A stretch of 64,000 nucleotides of DNA from Halisarca cf. caerulea (Eukaryota > Porifera > Demospongiae > Chondrillida > Halisarcidae): contig CAUJGJ010000394.1 of NCBI GenBank assembly GCA_963170055.1, positions 1 through 64,000 on the forward strand, read 5' to 3'. A program made the position numbers and the translations under genes. The stretch's first letter is position 1, and each line of letters begins with the position of its first letter. Below are positions 6,720 to 20,900 of the stretch, piece by piece. Below the pieces are notes generated by a model that was not told the origin of the DNA, ran no database searches, and saw only the letters and a program-made list of their open reading frames with translations.

Positions 6720-9045
6720 AACTGGGTGTATTTGCGTAGTGTTGGATATGCTCGTGCTAATAAAAAAATTTGGCACTAGCACCACGCACATTCCCAGTGG
6801 ACACACATGAACTTTCCGAAGTGCTGTGGGCATATTTGTGTAGTGATAGATGTGCTGGTGCTAATACCAATATTTGGCACTAGCACCACGCACATTCCCA
6901 GTGGACACACATGAAGGTTCTGAAGTGATGTGAGTGTATGAGTGTAGTGTTGGATATGCTGGTGCTAATACAAATGTTAGGCATTAGCACCACGCACATT
7001 TCCAGAGGACATACATGAAGTTTCTGAAGATCTGTGGGCGTATTTACGTAGTGTTGGATATACTGGTACTAATACCAAAATTTGGCACCAGCACCACACC
7101 CATTCCCAGTGGACACACATGAAGTTTCCGAAGTTCTGTGGGTCTATTTGTGTAGTGTTGGATACGCTGGTGCTAATACCAATATTTGGCACTAGCACCA
7201 CGCACATTCCCAATTGACACACATGAAGTTTCTGAATATCTGTGAGCGTATTTGTGTAGTGTTGGATATGCTGGTGCTAAGACTAATATTTGGCACTACC
7301 ACCACGCACATTCCTAGTGGACACACATGAAGTTTCTGAAGTACTGTGGGCGTATTTGTGTAGTGTTGGATATGCTGGTGCTAATACCAATGTTAGGCAA
7401 TAGCACCACGTACATTTCCAGAGGACACACATGAAGTTTCCGAAGTTCTGTGGGTGTATTTGTGTAGTGTTGGATATGCTGGTGCTAATACCAATATTTG
7501 GCACTAGCACCACGCACATTCCCAATTGACACACATGAAGATTCTAAAGATCTGTGAGCGTATTTGTGTAGAGTTGCATTAGCTCGTGCTAATACCAATA
7601 TTTGGCACTACCACCACGCACATTCCTAGTAGACACACATGAAATTTCATAAGTACTGTGGGTGTATTTGTGTAGTGTTGGATATGCTTGCGCTAATACC
7701 AATATTTGGCACTAGCACCACCCACATTCCCAGTGGACACACATGAAGTTTTTGAATTGCTGTGAGTGCATTTGTGTAGTGTTGGATATACTGGTGCGAA
7801 TACCAATATTTGGCACTAGCACCACGCACATTCCTAGTTGACACACATGAAATTTCATAAGTACTGTGGGTGTATTTGTGTAGTGTTGGATATGCTTGTG
7901 CTAATACCAATATTTGGCATTAGCACCACCCACATTCCCAGTGGACACACATGAAGTTTTTGAATTGCTGTGAGTGCATTTGTGTAATGTTGGATATGCT
8001 GGTACTAATACCAATATTTGGCACTAGCACCACGCACATTCCTAGTAGACACACATGAATTTTCATAAGTACTGTAAGTGTATTTGTGTAGTGTTGGATA
8101 TGCTGGTGCTAATACATATATTTAGCACTAGCACCACGCACATTCCCAGTGGACACACATGAAGTTTCTGAAATGCTGTGAGCATATTTGTGTAGTGTTG
8201 GATATGCTGGTGCTAAGACCAATACTTGGTACTAGCAACACGCACATTCCTAGTAGACACACATGAAATTTCATAAGTACTGTGGGTGTATTTGTGAAAT
8301 GTTGGATATGCTGGTGCTAATACCAATATTTGGCACTAGCACCACGCACATTCCCAGTGAACACACATGACGTTTCTGAAGTACTGTGAGCGTATTTGTG
8401 TAGTGTTGGATATGCTGGTGCTAAGACTAATATTTGGCACTAGCACAACGCACATTCCCAGTGGACACACATGAAGATACTGAAGTGCTGTGGGCGTATT
8501 TGTGCAGTGTTGGATATGCTGGTGCTAATACCAAAATTTGGAACTAGCACCACACACATTCCCAGTGGACACACATGAAGTTACTGAAGTGCTGTGGGCG
8601 TATTTGTGTAGTGCTGGATATGCTGGTGCTAAGACCAATATTTGGCACTAGCACCACGCACATTCCCAGTGGACACACATGAAGTTACTGAAGTGCTGTG
8701 GGCGTATTTGTGTAGTGTTGGATATGCTGGTTCTAATACCAATATTTAGCACTAGCACCACGCACATTCCCAGTGGACACACATGAAGTTTCGAAGTACT
8801 GTGAGCGTATTTGTGTAGTGTTGGATATGCTGGTGCTAAGACTAATATTTGGCACTAACACAATGCACATTCCAAGTGGACACACATAAAGTTACTGAAG
8901 ATCTGTGGGCGAATTTGTGTAGTGCTGGATATGCTGGTGCTAATACCAATATTTGGCACTAGCACCACGCACATTCCCAGTGGACATACATAGAGTTTAT
9001 TAAGTGCTGTGGGTGTATTTGTGTAGTGTTGGATATGCTGGTGCT
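6710..9045 (+). repeat. Old, diverged proximal zone of the array
   Basis: Monomers here differ from each other far more than in the rest of the forward array. Private variants include CCCAGAGGAC-like and CCTAGTAGAC junctions, CCAATGTTAGG, and GAAGATCTGTG or AGTGCATTTG. It holds the 208-bp dimer zone. No module from the homogenised core is repeated intact here. Confidence 0.85.
7600..8370 (+). repeat. 208-bp dimeric higher-order repeat
   Basis: GAAATTTCATAAGTACTG (or a one-base variant) starts at 7641, 7849, 8057 and 8265, each 208 bp apart. The alternate monomer carries GAAGTTTTTGAATTGCTGTG at 7745 and 7953, with a diverged version at 8161. This is two-monomer periodicity, separate from the longer modules further right. 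Confidence 0.9.
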
Positions 9046-9884
9046 AAGAACAATATTTGGCACTAGCACCACGCACATTCACAATTGACACACATGAAGT
9101 TTCTGAAGTGAAGTGGGCGTTTTTGTGCAGTGTGTTATATGCTGGTGCTAATACCAATATTTGGCACTAGCACCACGCACATTCCCAGTGGAAACACATG
9201 AAGTTTCTGAAGTGCTGTGAGAATATTTGTGTAGTGTTGGATATGCTGGTGCTAAGACCAATATTTGGCACTAGCACCACGCACATTCCCAGTGGACACA
9301 CATGAAGTGACTGAAGTGCTGTGGGTGTATTTGAGTAGTGTTGGATATGCTGGTGCTAATACCAATACTTCGCACTAGCACCACGCACATTCCCAGTGGA
9401 CACACATGAAGTTTCTGAAGTACTGTGAGCGTATTTGAGTAGTGTTGGATATGCTGGTGCTAATACCAATATTTGGTAATAGCACCACGCACATTCCCAA
9501 TTGACACACATGAAGTTTCTGAAGTGCTGTGAGCGTATTTGTGTAGTGTTGGATATGCTGGTGCTAATACCAATATTTGGTAAAAGCACCACGCACTTTC
9601 CTAGTTGACACACTTGAAGTTCCTGAAGTGCTGTGGGCGTATTTGTGTAGTGTTGGATATGCTGGTGCTAATACCAATATTTGGAACTAACACCAAGCAT
9701 ATTCCCAGTGGACACACATGAAGTTTCTGAAGTGCTGTGGGCGTATGTGTGTAGTGTTGGATATGCTGGTGCTAATACCAATATTTGGCACTAGCACCAC
9801 GCACATTCCCAGGGACACACATGACCTTTCTGAAGTGCTGTGGGCGTATTTGTGTAGTGTTGGATATGCTGGTGCTAATACCAA
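9046..9884 (+). repeat. 839-bp eight-monomer cassette, copy 1
   Basis: Marked in order by CTAAGAACAATATT with CACAATTGACAC, GTTTTTGTGCAGTGTGTTAT, GTGAGAATATTTG, GAAGTGACTGAAG, ATACTTCGCACTAG, TTGGTAATAGCACC, TTGGTAAAAGCACC and AACTAACACCAAGCATATTC, ending in a 103-bp monomer. All seven copies have the same length. Confidence 0.92.
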
Positions 9885-10500
9885 TATTTGGCACTAGCAC
9901 CACGCACATTCCCAGTGGACACACATGACCTTTCTAAAGTGCTGTGGGCGTATTTGTGTAGTTTTGGATATGCTGGTGCTAATACCAATATTTGGCACTA
10001 GCACCACGCACATTCCCAGTGGACACACATGACCTTTCTGAAGTGCTGAGGACGTATTTGTGTAGTGTTGGATATGCTGGTGCTAATACCAATATTTGGC
10101 ACTAGCACCACGCACATTCCCAGTGGACACACATGACCTTTCTAAAGTGCTGTGGGCGTATTTGAGTAGTGTTGGATATGCTGGTGCTAATACCAATACT
10201 TGGAACTAGCACCATGCACATTCCCAGTGGACACACATGACCTTTCTGAAGAGCTGTGGGCATATTTGTATAGTGTTGGATATGCTGGTGCTAATACCAA
10301 TATTTGGCACTAGCACCACGCACATTCCCAGTGGACACACATGACCTTTCTGAAGTGCTGCGGGCGTATTTGTGTAGTGTTGGATATGCTGGTGCTAATA
10401 CCAATATTTGGCACTAGCACCACGCACATTCCCAGTGGACACACATGACCTTTCTGAAGTGCTGTGGGCGTATTTGTGTAGTGTTGGGTATGCTGGTGCT

Positions 10501-11339
10501 AAGAACAATATTTGGCACTAGCACCACGCACATTCACAATTGACACACATGAAGTTTCTGAAGTGAAGTGGGCGTTTTTGTGCAGTGTGTTATATGCTGG
10601 TGCTAATACCAATATTTGGCACTAGCACCACGCACATTCCCAGTGGAAACACATGAAGTTTCTGAAGTGCTGTGAGAATATTTGTGTAGTGTTGGATATG
10701 CTGGTGCTAAGACCAATATTTGGCACTAGCACCACGCACATTCCCAGTGGACACACATGAAGTGACTGAAGTGCTGTGGGTGTATTTGAGTAGTGTTGGA
10801 TATGCTGGTGCTAATACCAATACTTCGCACTAGCACCACGCACATTCCCAGTGGACACACATGAAGTTTCTGAAGTACTGTGAGCGTATTTGAGTAGTGT
10901 TGGATATGCTGGTGCTAATACCAATATTTGGTAATAGCACCACGCACATTCCCAATTGACACACATGAAGTTTCTGAAGTGCTGTGAGCGTATTTGTGTA
11001 GTGTTGGATATGCTGGTGCTAATACCAATATTTGGTAAAAGCACCACGCACTTTCCTAGTTGACACACTTGAAGTTCCTGAAGTGCTGTGGGCGTATTTG
11101 TGTAGTGTTGGATATGCTGGTGCTAATACCAATATTTGGAACTAACACCAAGCATATTCCCAGTGGACACACATGAAGTTTCTGAAGTGCTGTGGGCGTA
11201 TGTGTGTAGTGTTGGATATGCTGGTGCTAATACCAATATTTGGCACTAGCACCACGCACATTCCCAGGGACACACATGACCTTTCTGAAGTGCTGCGGGC
11301 GTATTTGTGTAGTGTTGGATATGCTGGTGCTAATACCAA
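10501..11339 (+). repeat. 839-bp cassette, copy 2
   Basis: Lies 1455 bp (14 monomers, one of them 103 bp) after copy 1, so 9046-10500 and its successor form a tandem higher-order unit. Confidence 0.92.
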
Positions 11340-11747
11340 TATTTGGCACTAGCACCACGCACATTCCCAGTGGACACACATGACCTTTCTAAAGTGCTGT
11401 GGGCGTATTTGAGTAGTGTTGGATATGCTGGTGCTAATACCAATACTTGGAACTAGCACCATGCACATTCCCAGTGGACACACATGACCTTTCTGAAGAG
11501 CTGTGGGCATATTTGTATAGTGTTGGATATGCTGGTGCTAATACCAATATTTGGCACTAGCACCACGCACATTCCCAGTGGACACACATGACCTTTCTGA
11601 AGTGCTGCGGGCGTATTTGTGTAGTGTTGGATATGCTGGTGCTAATACCAATATTTGGCACTAGCACCACGCACATTCCCAGTGGACACACATGACCTTT
11701 CTGAAGTGCTGTGGGCGTATTTGTGTAGTGTTGGATATGCTGGTGCT

Positions 11748-12586
11748 AAGAACAATATTTGGCACTAGCACCACGCACATTCACAATTGACACACATGAA
11801 GTTTCTGAAGTGAAGTGGGCGTTTTTGTGCAGTGTGTTATATGCTGGTGCTAATACCAATATTTGGCACTAGCACCACGCACATTCCCAGTGGAAACACA
11901 TGAAGTTTCTGAAGTGCTGTGAGAATATTTGTGTAGTGTTGGATATGCTGGTGCTAAGACCAATATTTGGCACTAGCACCACGCACATTCCCAGTGGACA
12001 CACATGAAGTGACTGAAGTGCTGTGGGTGTATTTGAGTAGTGTTGGATATGCTGGTGCTAATACCAATACTTCGCACTAGCACCACGCACATTCCCAGTG
12101 GACACACATGAAGTTTCTGAAGTACTGTGAGCGTATTTGAGTAGTGTTGGATATGCTGGTGCTAATACCAATATTTGGTAATAGCACCACGCACATTCCC
12201 AATTGACACACATGAAGTTTCTGAAGTGCTGTGAGCGTATTTGTGTAGTGTTGGATATGCTGGTGCTAATACCAATATTTGGTAAAAGCACCACGCACTT
12301 TCCTAGTTGACACACTTGAAGTTCCTGAAGTGCTGTGGGCGTATTTGTGTAGTGTTGGATATGCTGGTGCTAATACCAATATTTGGAACTAACACCAAGC
12401 ATATTCCCAGTGGACACACATGAAGTTTCTGAAGTGCTGTGGGCGTATGTGTGTAGTGTTGGATATGCTGGTGCTAATACCAATATTTGGCACTAGCACC
12501 ACGCACATTCCCAGGGACACACATGACCTTTCTGAAGTGCTGCGGGCGTATTTGTGTAGTGTTGGATATGCTGGTGCTAATACCAA
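11748..12586 (+). repeat. 839-bp cassette, copy 3
   Basis: Lies 1247 bp (12 monomers, one 103 bp) after copy 2. The unit has shortened by two monomers relative to the previous one. Confidence 0.92.
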
Positions 12587-14657
12587 TACTTGGAACTAGC
12601 ACCATGCACATTCCCAGTGGACACACATGACCTTTCTGAAGTGCTGTGGGCATATTTGTATAGTGTTGGATATGCTGGTGCTAATACCAATATTTGGCAC
12701 TAGCACCACGCACATTCCCAGTGGACACACATGACCTTTCTGAAGTGCTGCGGGCGTATTTGTGTAGTGTTGGATATGCTGGTGCTAATACCAATATTTG
12801 GCACTAGCACCACGCACATTCCCAGTGGACACACATGACCTTTCTGAAGTGCTGTGGGCGTATTTGTGTAGTGTTGGATATGCTGGTGCTAATACCAATA
12901 TTTGGCACTAGCACCACGCACATTCCCAGTGGACACACATGACCTTTCTGAAGTGCTGTGGGCGTATTGGTGTAGTGTTGGATATGCTGGTGCTAATACC
13001 AATATTTGGCACTAGCACCACGCACATTCCCAGGGACACACATGACCTTTCTGAAGTGCTGCGGGCGTATTTCTGTAGTGTTGGATATGCTGGTGCTAAT
13101 ACCAATATTTGGCACTAGCACCACGCACATTCCCAGTGGACACGCACGACCTTTCTGAAGTGCTGCGGGTGTATTTGTGTAGTGTTGGATATGCTGGTGC
13201 TAATACCAATATTTGGCACTAGCACCACGCACATTCCCAGTGGACACACATGACCTTTCTAAAGTGCTGTGGGCGTATTTGAGAAGTGTTGGATATGCTG
13301 GTGCTAATACCAATACTTGGAACTAGCACCACGCACATTCCCAGTGGACACACATGACCTTTCTGAAGTGCTGTGGGCGTATTTGTGTAGTGTTGGATAT
13401 GCAAGTGTTAATACCAATATTTGGCACTAGCACCACGCACATTCCCAGTGGACACACATGACCTTTCTGAAGTGCTGTGGGCGTATTTGTGTAGTGTTGG
13501 ATATGCTGATGCTAATACCAATATTTGGCACTAGCACCAAGCACATTCCCAGTGGACACAAATGACCTTTCTGAGGTGCTGAGGGCGTATTTGTGTAGTG
13601 TTGGATATGCTTGTTCTAATTACAATATTTGGCACTAGCACCACGCACATTCCCAGTGGACACACATGACCTTTCTGAAGTGCTGCGGGCGTATTTGTGT
13701 AGTGTTGGATATGCTGGTGCTAATAAAAATATTTGGCACTAGCACCATGCACATTCCCAGTGGACACACATCAAGTTTCTTAACTACTGTGGGCGTATTT
13801 GTGTAATGTTGGATATGCTGGTGCTAATACCAATATTTGGCACTAGCACCACGCACATTCCCAGTGGACACACATGACCTTTCTGATGTGCTGTGGGCGT
13901 ATTTGTGTAGTGTTGGATATGTTGGTGCTAATACCAGTATTTGGCACTAGCACCACGCACATTCACAGTGGACACACATGAAGTTTACGAAGTGCAGTGG
14001 GTGTATTTATGTAGTGCTGGATATGCTGGTGCTAATACCAATATTTGGCACTAGTACCACGCTTATTCCTAGTGGACACACAAGAAGTTTCTGAAGATCT
14101 GTGGGCGTATTTGTGTAGTGTTGAATATGTTGGTGCTAATAAAAATATTTGGTAATAGCACCATGCACATTCCCAATTGACACACATGAAGTTTCTGAAG
14201 TGCTGTGGGCGTTTTTGTGCAATGTGGGATATACTGGTGCTAATACCAATATTTGGCACTAGCACCACGCACATTCCCAGTGGACACACATGAACTTTCT
14301 GAAGTGCTGCGGGCGTATTTGTGTAGATTTGGATATGCTGGTGCTAATACCAATATTTGGCACTAGCACCACGCACATTCCCAGTGGACACACATGACCT
14401 TTCTGAAGTGCTGTGGGCGTATTTGTGTAGTGTTGGATATGCTGGTGCTAATACCAATATTTGGCACTAGCACCACGCACATTCCCAGTGGACACACATG
14501 ACCTTTCTGAAGTGCTGCGGGCGTATTTGTGTAGTGTTGGATATGCTGGTGCTAATACCAATATTTGGCACTAGCACCACGCACATTCCCAGTGGACACA
14601 CATGACCTTTCTGAAGTGCTGTGGGCGTATTTGTGTAGTGTTGGATATGCTGGTGCT

Positions 14658-15496
14658 AAGAACAATATTTGGCACTAGCACCACGCACATTCACAATTGA
14701 CACACATGAAGTTTCTGAAGTGAAGTGGGCGTTTTTGTGCAGTGTGTTATATGCTGGTGCTAATACCAATATTTGGCACTAGCACCACGCACATTCCCAG
14801 TGGAAACACATGAAGTTTCTGAAGTGCTGTGAGAATATTTGTGTAGTGTTGGATATGCTGGTGCTAAGACCAATATTTGGCACTAGCACCACGCACATTC
14901 CCAGTGGACACACATGAAGTGACTGAAGTGCTGTGGGTGTATTTGAGTAGTGTTGGATATGCTGGTGCTAATACCAATACTTCGCACTAGCACCACGCAC
15001 ATTCCCAGTGGACACACATGAAGTTTCTGAAGTACTGTGAGCGTATTTGAGTAGTGTTGGATATGCTGGTGCTAATACTAATATTTGGTAATAGCACCAC
15101 GCACATTCCCAATTGACACACATGAAGTTTCTGAAGTGCTGTGAGCGTATTTGTGTAGTGTTGGATATGCTGGTGCTAATACCAATATTTGGTAAAAGCA
15201 CCACGCACTTTCCTAGTTGACACACTTGAAGTTCCTGAAGTGCTGTGGGCGTATTTGTGTAGTGTTGGATATGCTGGTGCTAATACCAATATTTGGAACT
15301 AACACCAAGCATATTCCCAGTGGACACACATGAAGTTTCTGAAGTGCTGTGGGCGTATGTGTGTAGTGTTGGATATGCTGGTGCTAATACCAATATTTGG
15401 CACTAGCACCACGCACATTCCCAGGGACACACATGACCTTTCTGAAGTGCTGCGGGCGTATTTGTGTAGTGTTGGATATGCTGGTGCTAATACCAA
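14658..15496 (+). repeat. 839-bp cassette, copy 4
   Basis: Lies 2910 bp after copy 3. One of its monomers has CTAATACTAATATTTGGTAATAG where copies 1-3 have CCAATATT. The cassettes at 34202 and 40334 share this change, as does the partial copy near 31950, so they form a sub-lineage. Confidence 0.92.
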
Positions 15497-17936
15497 TATT
15501 TGGCACTAGCACCACGCACATTCCCAGTGGACACACATGACCTTTCTAAAGTGCTGTGGGCGTATTTGTGTAGTTTTGGATATGCTGGTGCTAATACCAA
15601 TATTTGGCACTAGCACCACGCACATTCCCAGTGGACACACATGACCTTTCTGAAGTGCTGCGGACGTATTTGTGTAGTGTTGGATATGCTGGTGCTAATA
15701 CCAATATTTGGCACTAGCACCACGCACATTCCCAGTGGACACACATGACCTTTCTAAAGTGCTGTGGGCGTATTTGAGTAGTGTTGGATATGCTGGTGCT
15801 AATACCAATACTTGGAACTAGCACCACGCACATTCCCAGTGGACACACATGACCTTTCTGAAGTGCTGCGGGCGTATTTGTGTAGTGTTGGATATGCTGG
15901 TGCTAATACCAATATTTGGCACTAGCACCACGCACATTCCCAGTGGACACACATGACCTTTCTGAAGTGCTGTGGGCGTATTTGTGTAGTGTTGGATATG
16001 CTGGTGCTAATACCAATATTTGGCACTAGCACCACGCACATTCCCAGTGGACACACATGACCTTTCTGAAGTGCTGTGGGCGTATTGGTGTAGTGTTGGA
16101 TATGCTGGTGCTAATACCAATATTTGGCACTAGCACCATGCACATTCCCAGGGACACACATGACCTTTCTGAAGTGCTGCGGGCGTATTTCTGTAGTGTT
16201 GGATATGCTGGTGCTAATACCAATATTTGGCACTAGCACCACGCACATTCCCAGTGGACACACATGACCTTTCTGAAGTGCTGCGGGTGTATTTGTGTAG
16301 TGTTGGATATGCTGGTGCTAATACCAATATTTGGCACTAGCACAACGCACATTCCCAGTGGACACACATGACCTTTCTAAAGTGCTGTGGGCGTATTTGA
16401 GAAGTGTTGGATATGCTGGTGCAAATACCAATACTTGGAACTAGCACCACGCACATTCCCAGTGGACACACATGACCTTTCTGAAGTGCTGTGGGCGTAT
16501 TTGTGTAGTGTTGGATATGCAAGTGTTAATACCAATATTTGGCACTAGCACCACGCACATTCCCAGTGGACACACATGACCTTTCTGAAGTGCTGTGGGC
16601 GTATTTGTGTAGTGTTGGATATGCTGGTGCTAATACCAATATTTGGAACTAACACCAAGCATATTCCCAGTGGACACACATGAAGTTTCTGAAGTGCTGT
16701 GGGCGTATGTGTGTAGTGTTGGATATGCTGGTGCTAATACCAATATTTGGCACTAGCACCACGCACATTCCCAGGGACACACATGACCTTTCTGAAGTGC
16801 TGCGGGCGTATTTGTGTAGTGTTGGATATGCTGGTGCTAATACCAATATTTGGCACTAGCACCACGCACATTCCCAGTGGACACACATGACCTTTCTAAA
16901 GTGCTGTGGGCGTATTTGTGTAGTTTTGGATATGCTGGTGCTAATACCAATATTTGGCACTAGCACCACGCACATTCCCAGTGGACACACATGACCTTTC
17001 TGAAGTGCTGCGGACGTATTTGTGTAGTGTTGGATATGCTGGTGCTAATACCAATATTTGGCACTAGCACCACGCACATTCCCAGTGGACACACATGACC
17101 TTTCTAAAGTGCTGTGGGCGTATTTGAGTAGTGTTGGATATGCTGGTGCTAATACCAATACTTGGAACTAGCACCACGCACATTCCCAGTGGACACACAT
17201 GACCTTTCTGAAGTGCTGCGGGCGTATTTGTGTAGTGTTGGATATGCTGGTGCTAATACCAATATTTGGCACTAGCACCACGCACATTCCCAGTGGACAC
17301 ACATGACCTTTCTGAAGTGCTGTGGGCGTATTTGTGTAGTGTTGGATATGCTGGTGCTAATACCAATATTTGGCACTAGCACCACGCACATTCCCAGTGG
17401 ACACACATGACCTTTCTGAAGTGCTGTGGGCGTATTGGTGTAGTGTTGGATATGCTGGTGCTAATACCAATATTTGGCACTAGCACCATGCACATTCCCA
17501 GGGACACACATGACCTTTCTGAAGTGCTGCGGGCGTATTTCTGTAGTGTTGGATATGCTGGTGCTAATACCAATATTTGGCACTAGCACCACGCACATTC
17601 CCAGTGGACACACATGACCTTTCTGAAGTGCTGCGGGTGTATTTGTGTAGTGTTGGATATGCTGGTGCTAATACCAATATTTGGCACTAGCACAACGCAC
17701 ATTCCCAGTGGACACACATGACCTTTCTAAAGTGCTGTGGGCGTATTTGAGAAGTGTTGGATATGCTGGTGCAAATACCAATACTTGGAACTAGCACCAC
17801 GCACATTCCCAGTGGACACACATGACCTTTCTGAAGTGCTGTGGGCGTATTTGTGTAGTGTTGGATATGCAAGTGTTAATACCAATATTTGGCACTAGCA
17901 CCACGCACATTCCCAGTGGACACACATGACCTTTCT
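15237..17936 (+). repeat. 1350-bp tandem duplication (13 monomers, two copies)
   Basis: 15237-16586 and 16587-17936 correspond at a constant 1350-bp offset (13 x 104 minus two bases, because each copy holds two 103-bp monomers). I saw no difference over the stretches compared. The left end falls inside the 839-bp cassette at 14658, so the duplication repeats only its tail. Confidence 0.88.
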
Positions 17937-20900
17937 GAAGTGCTGTGGGCGTATTTGTGTAGTGTTGGATATGCTGGTGCTAATACCAATATTTGGCACT
18001 AGCACCAAGCACATTCCCAGTGGACACACATGACCTTTCTGAGGTGCTGAGGGCGTATTTGTGTAGTGTTGGATATGCTTGTTCTAATTACAATATTTGG
18101 CACTAGCACCACGCACATTCCCAGTGGACACACATGACCTTTCTGAAGTGCTGCGGGCGTATTTGTGTAGTGTTGGATATGCTGGTGCTAATAAAAATAT
18201 TTGGCACTAGCACCATGCACATTCCCAGTGGACACACATCAAGTTTCTTAACTACTGTGGGCGTATTTGTGTAATGTTGGATATGCTGGTGCTAATACCA
18301 ATATTCGGAACTAGCACCACGCACATTCCCAGTGGACACACATGACCTTTCCGATGTGCTGAGGGCGTATTTGTGTAGTGTTGGATATGTTGGTGCTAAT
18401 ACCAATATTTGGCACTAGCACCACGCACATTCACAGTGGACACACATGAAGTTTACGAAGTGCAGTGGGTGTATTTATGTAGTGCTGGATATGCTGGTGC
18501 TAATACCAATATTTGGCACTAGTACCACGCTTATTCCTAGTGGACACACAAGAAGTTTCTGAAGATCTGTGGGCGTATTTGTGTAGTGTTGAATATGTTG
18601 GTGCTAATAAAAATATTTGGTAATAGCACCATGCACATTCCCAATTGACACACATGAAGTTTCTGAAGTGCTGTGGGCGTTTTTGTGCAATGTGGGATAT
18701 ACTGGTGCTAATACCAATATTTGGCACTAGCACCACGCACATTCCCAGTGGACACACATGAACTTTCTGAAGTGCTGCGGGCGTATTTGTGTAGATTTGG
18801 ATATGCTGGTGCCTATACCAATATTTGGCACTAGCACCACGCACATTCCCAGTGGACACACATGACCTTTCTGAAGTGCTGCGGGCGTATTTGTGTAGTG
18901 TTGGATATGCTGGTGCTAATACCAATATTTGGCACTAGCACCACGCACATTCCCAGTGGACACACATGACCTTTCTGAAGTGCTGCGGGCGTATTTGTGT
19001 AGTGTTGGATATGCTGGTGCTAATACCAATATTTGGCACTAGCACCACGCACATTTCCAGTGGACACACATGACCTTTCTGAAGTGCTGCGGGCGTACTT
19101 GTGTAGTGTTGGATATGCTGGTGCTAATACCAATATTTGGCACTAGCACCACGCACATTCCCAGTGGACACACATGACCTTTCCGAAGTGCTGCGGGCGT
19201 ATTTGTGTAGTGTTGGATATGCTGGTGCTAATACCAATATTTGGCACTAGCACCACGCACATTTCCAGTGGACACACATGACCTTTCCGAAGTGCTGCGG
19301 GCGTATTTGTGTAGTGTTGGATATGCTGGTGCTAATACCAATATTTGGCACTAGCACCACGCACATTTCCAGTGGACACACATGACCTTTCTGAAGTGCT
19401 GCGGGCGTATTTGTGTAGTGTTGGATATGCTGGTGCTAATACCAATATTTGGCACTAGCACCACGCACATTCCCAGTGGACACACATGACCTTTCTGAAG
19501 TGCTGCGGGCGTATTTGTGTAGTGTTGGATATGCTGGTGCTAATACCAATATTTGGCACTAGCACCACGCACATTTCCAGTGGACACACATGACCTTTCT
19601 GAAGTGCTGCGGGCGTATTTGTGTAGTGTTGGATATGCTGGTGCTAATACCAATATTTGGCACTAGCACCACGCACATTCCCAGTGGACACACATGACCT
19701 TTCTGAAGTGCTGCGGGCGTATTTGTGTAGTGTTGGATATGCTGGTGCTAATACCAATATTTGGCACTAGCACCACGCACATTCCCAGTGGACACACATG
19801 ACCTTTCTGAAGTGCTGAGGGCGTATTTGTGTAGTGTTGGATATGCTGGTGCTAATAAAAATATTTGGCACTAGCACCATGCACATTCCCAGTGGACACA
19901 CATCAAGTTTCTTAACTACTGTGGGCGTATTTGTGTAATGTTGGATATGCTGGTGCTAATACCAATATTTGGCACTAGCACCACGCACATTCCCAGTGGA
20001 CACACATGACCTTTCTGATGTGCTGAGGGCGTATTTGTGTAGTGTTGGATATGTTGGTGCTAATACCAATATTTGGCACTAGTACCACGCTTATTCCTAG
20101 TGGACACACAAGAAGTTTCTGAAGATCTGTGGGCGTATTTGTGTAGTGTTGAATATGTTGGTGCTAATAAAAATATTTGGTAATAGCACCATGCACATTC
20201 CCAATTGACACACATGAAGTTTCTGAAGTGCTGTGGGCGTTTTTGTGCAATGTGGGATATACTGGTGCTAATACCAATATTTGGCACTAGCACCACGCAC
20301 ATTCCCAGTGGACACACATGACCTTTCTGAAGTGCTGCGGGTGTATTTGTGTAGTGTTGGATATGCTGGTGCTAATACCAATATTTGGCACTAGCACAAC
20401 GCACATTCCCAGTGGACACACATGACCTTTCTAAAGTGCTGTGGGCGTATTTGAGAAGTGTTGGATATGCTGGTGCAAATACCAATACTTGGAACTAGCA
20501 CCACGCACATTCCCAGTGGACACACATGACCTTTCTGAAGTGCTGTGGGCGTATTTGTGTAGTGTTGGATATGCAAGTGTTAATACCAATATTTGGCACT
20601 AGCACCACGCACATTCCCAGTGGACACACATGACCTTTCTGAAGTGCTGTGGGCGTATTTGTGTAGTGTTGGATATGCTGGTGCTAATACCAATATTTGG
20701 CACTAGCACCAAGCACATTCCCAGTGGACACACATGAACTTTCTGAGGTGCTGAGGGCGTATTTGTGTAGTGTTGGATATGCTTGTTCTAATTACAATAT
20801 TTGGCACTAGCACCACGCACATTCCCAGTGGACACACATGACCTTTCTGAAGTGCTGCGGGCGTATTTGTGTAGTGTTGGATATGCTGGTGCTAATAAAA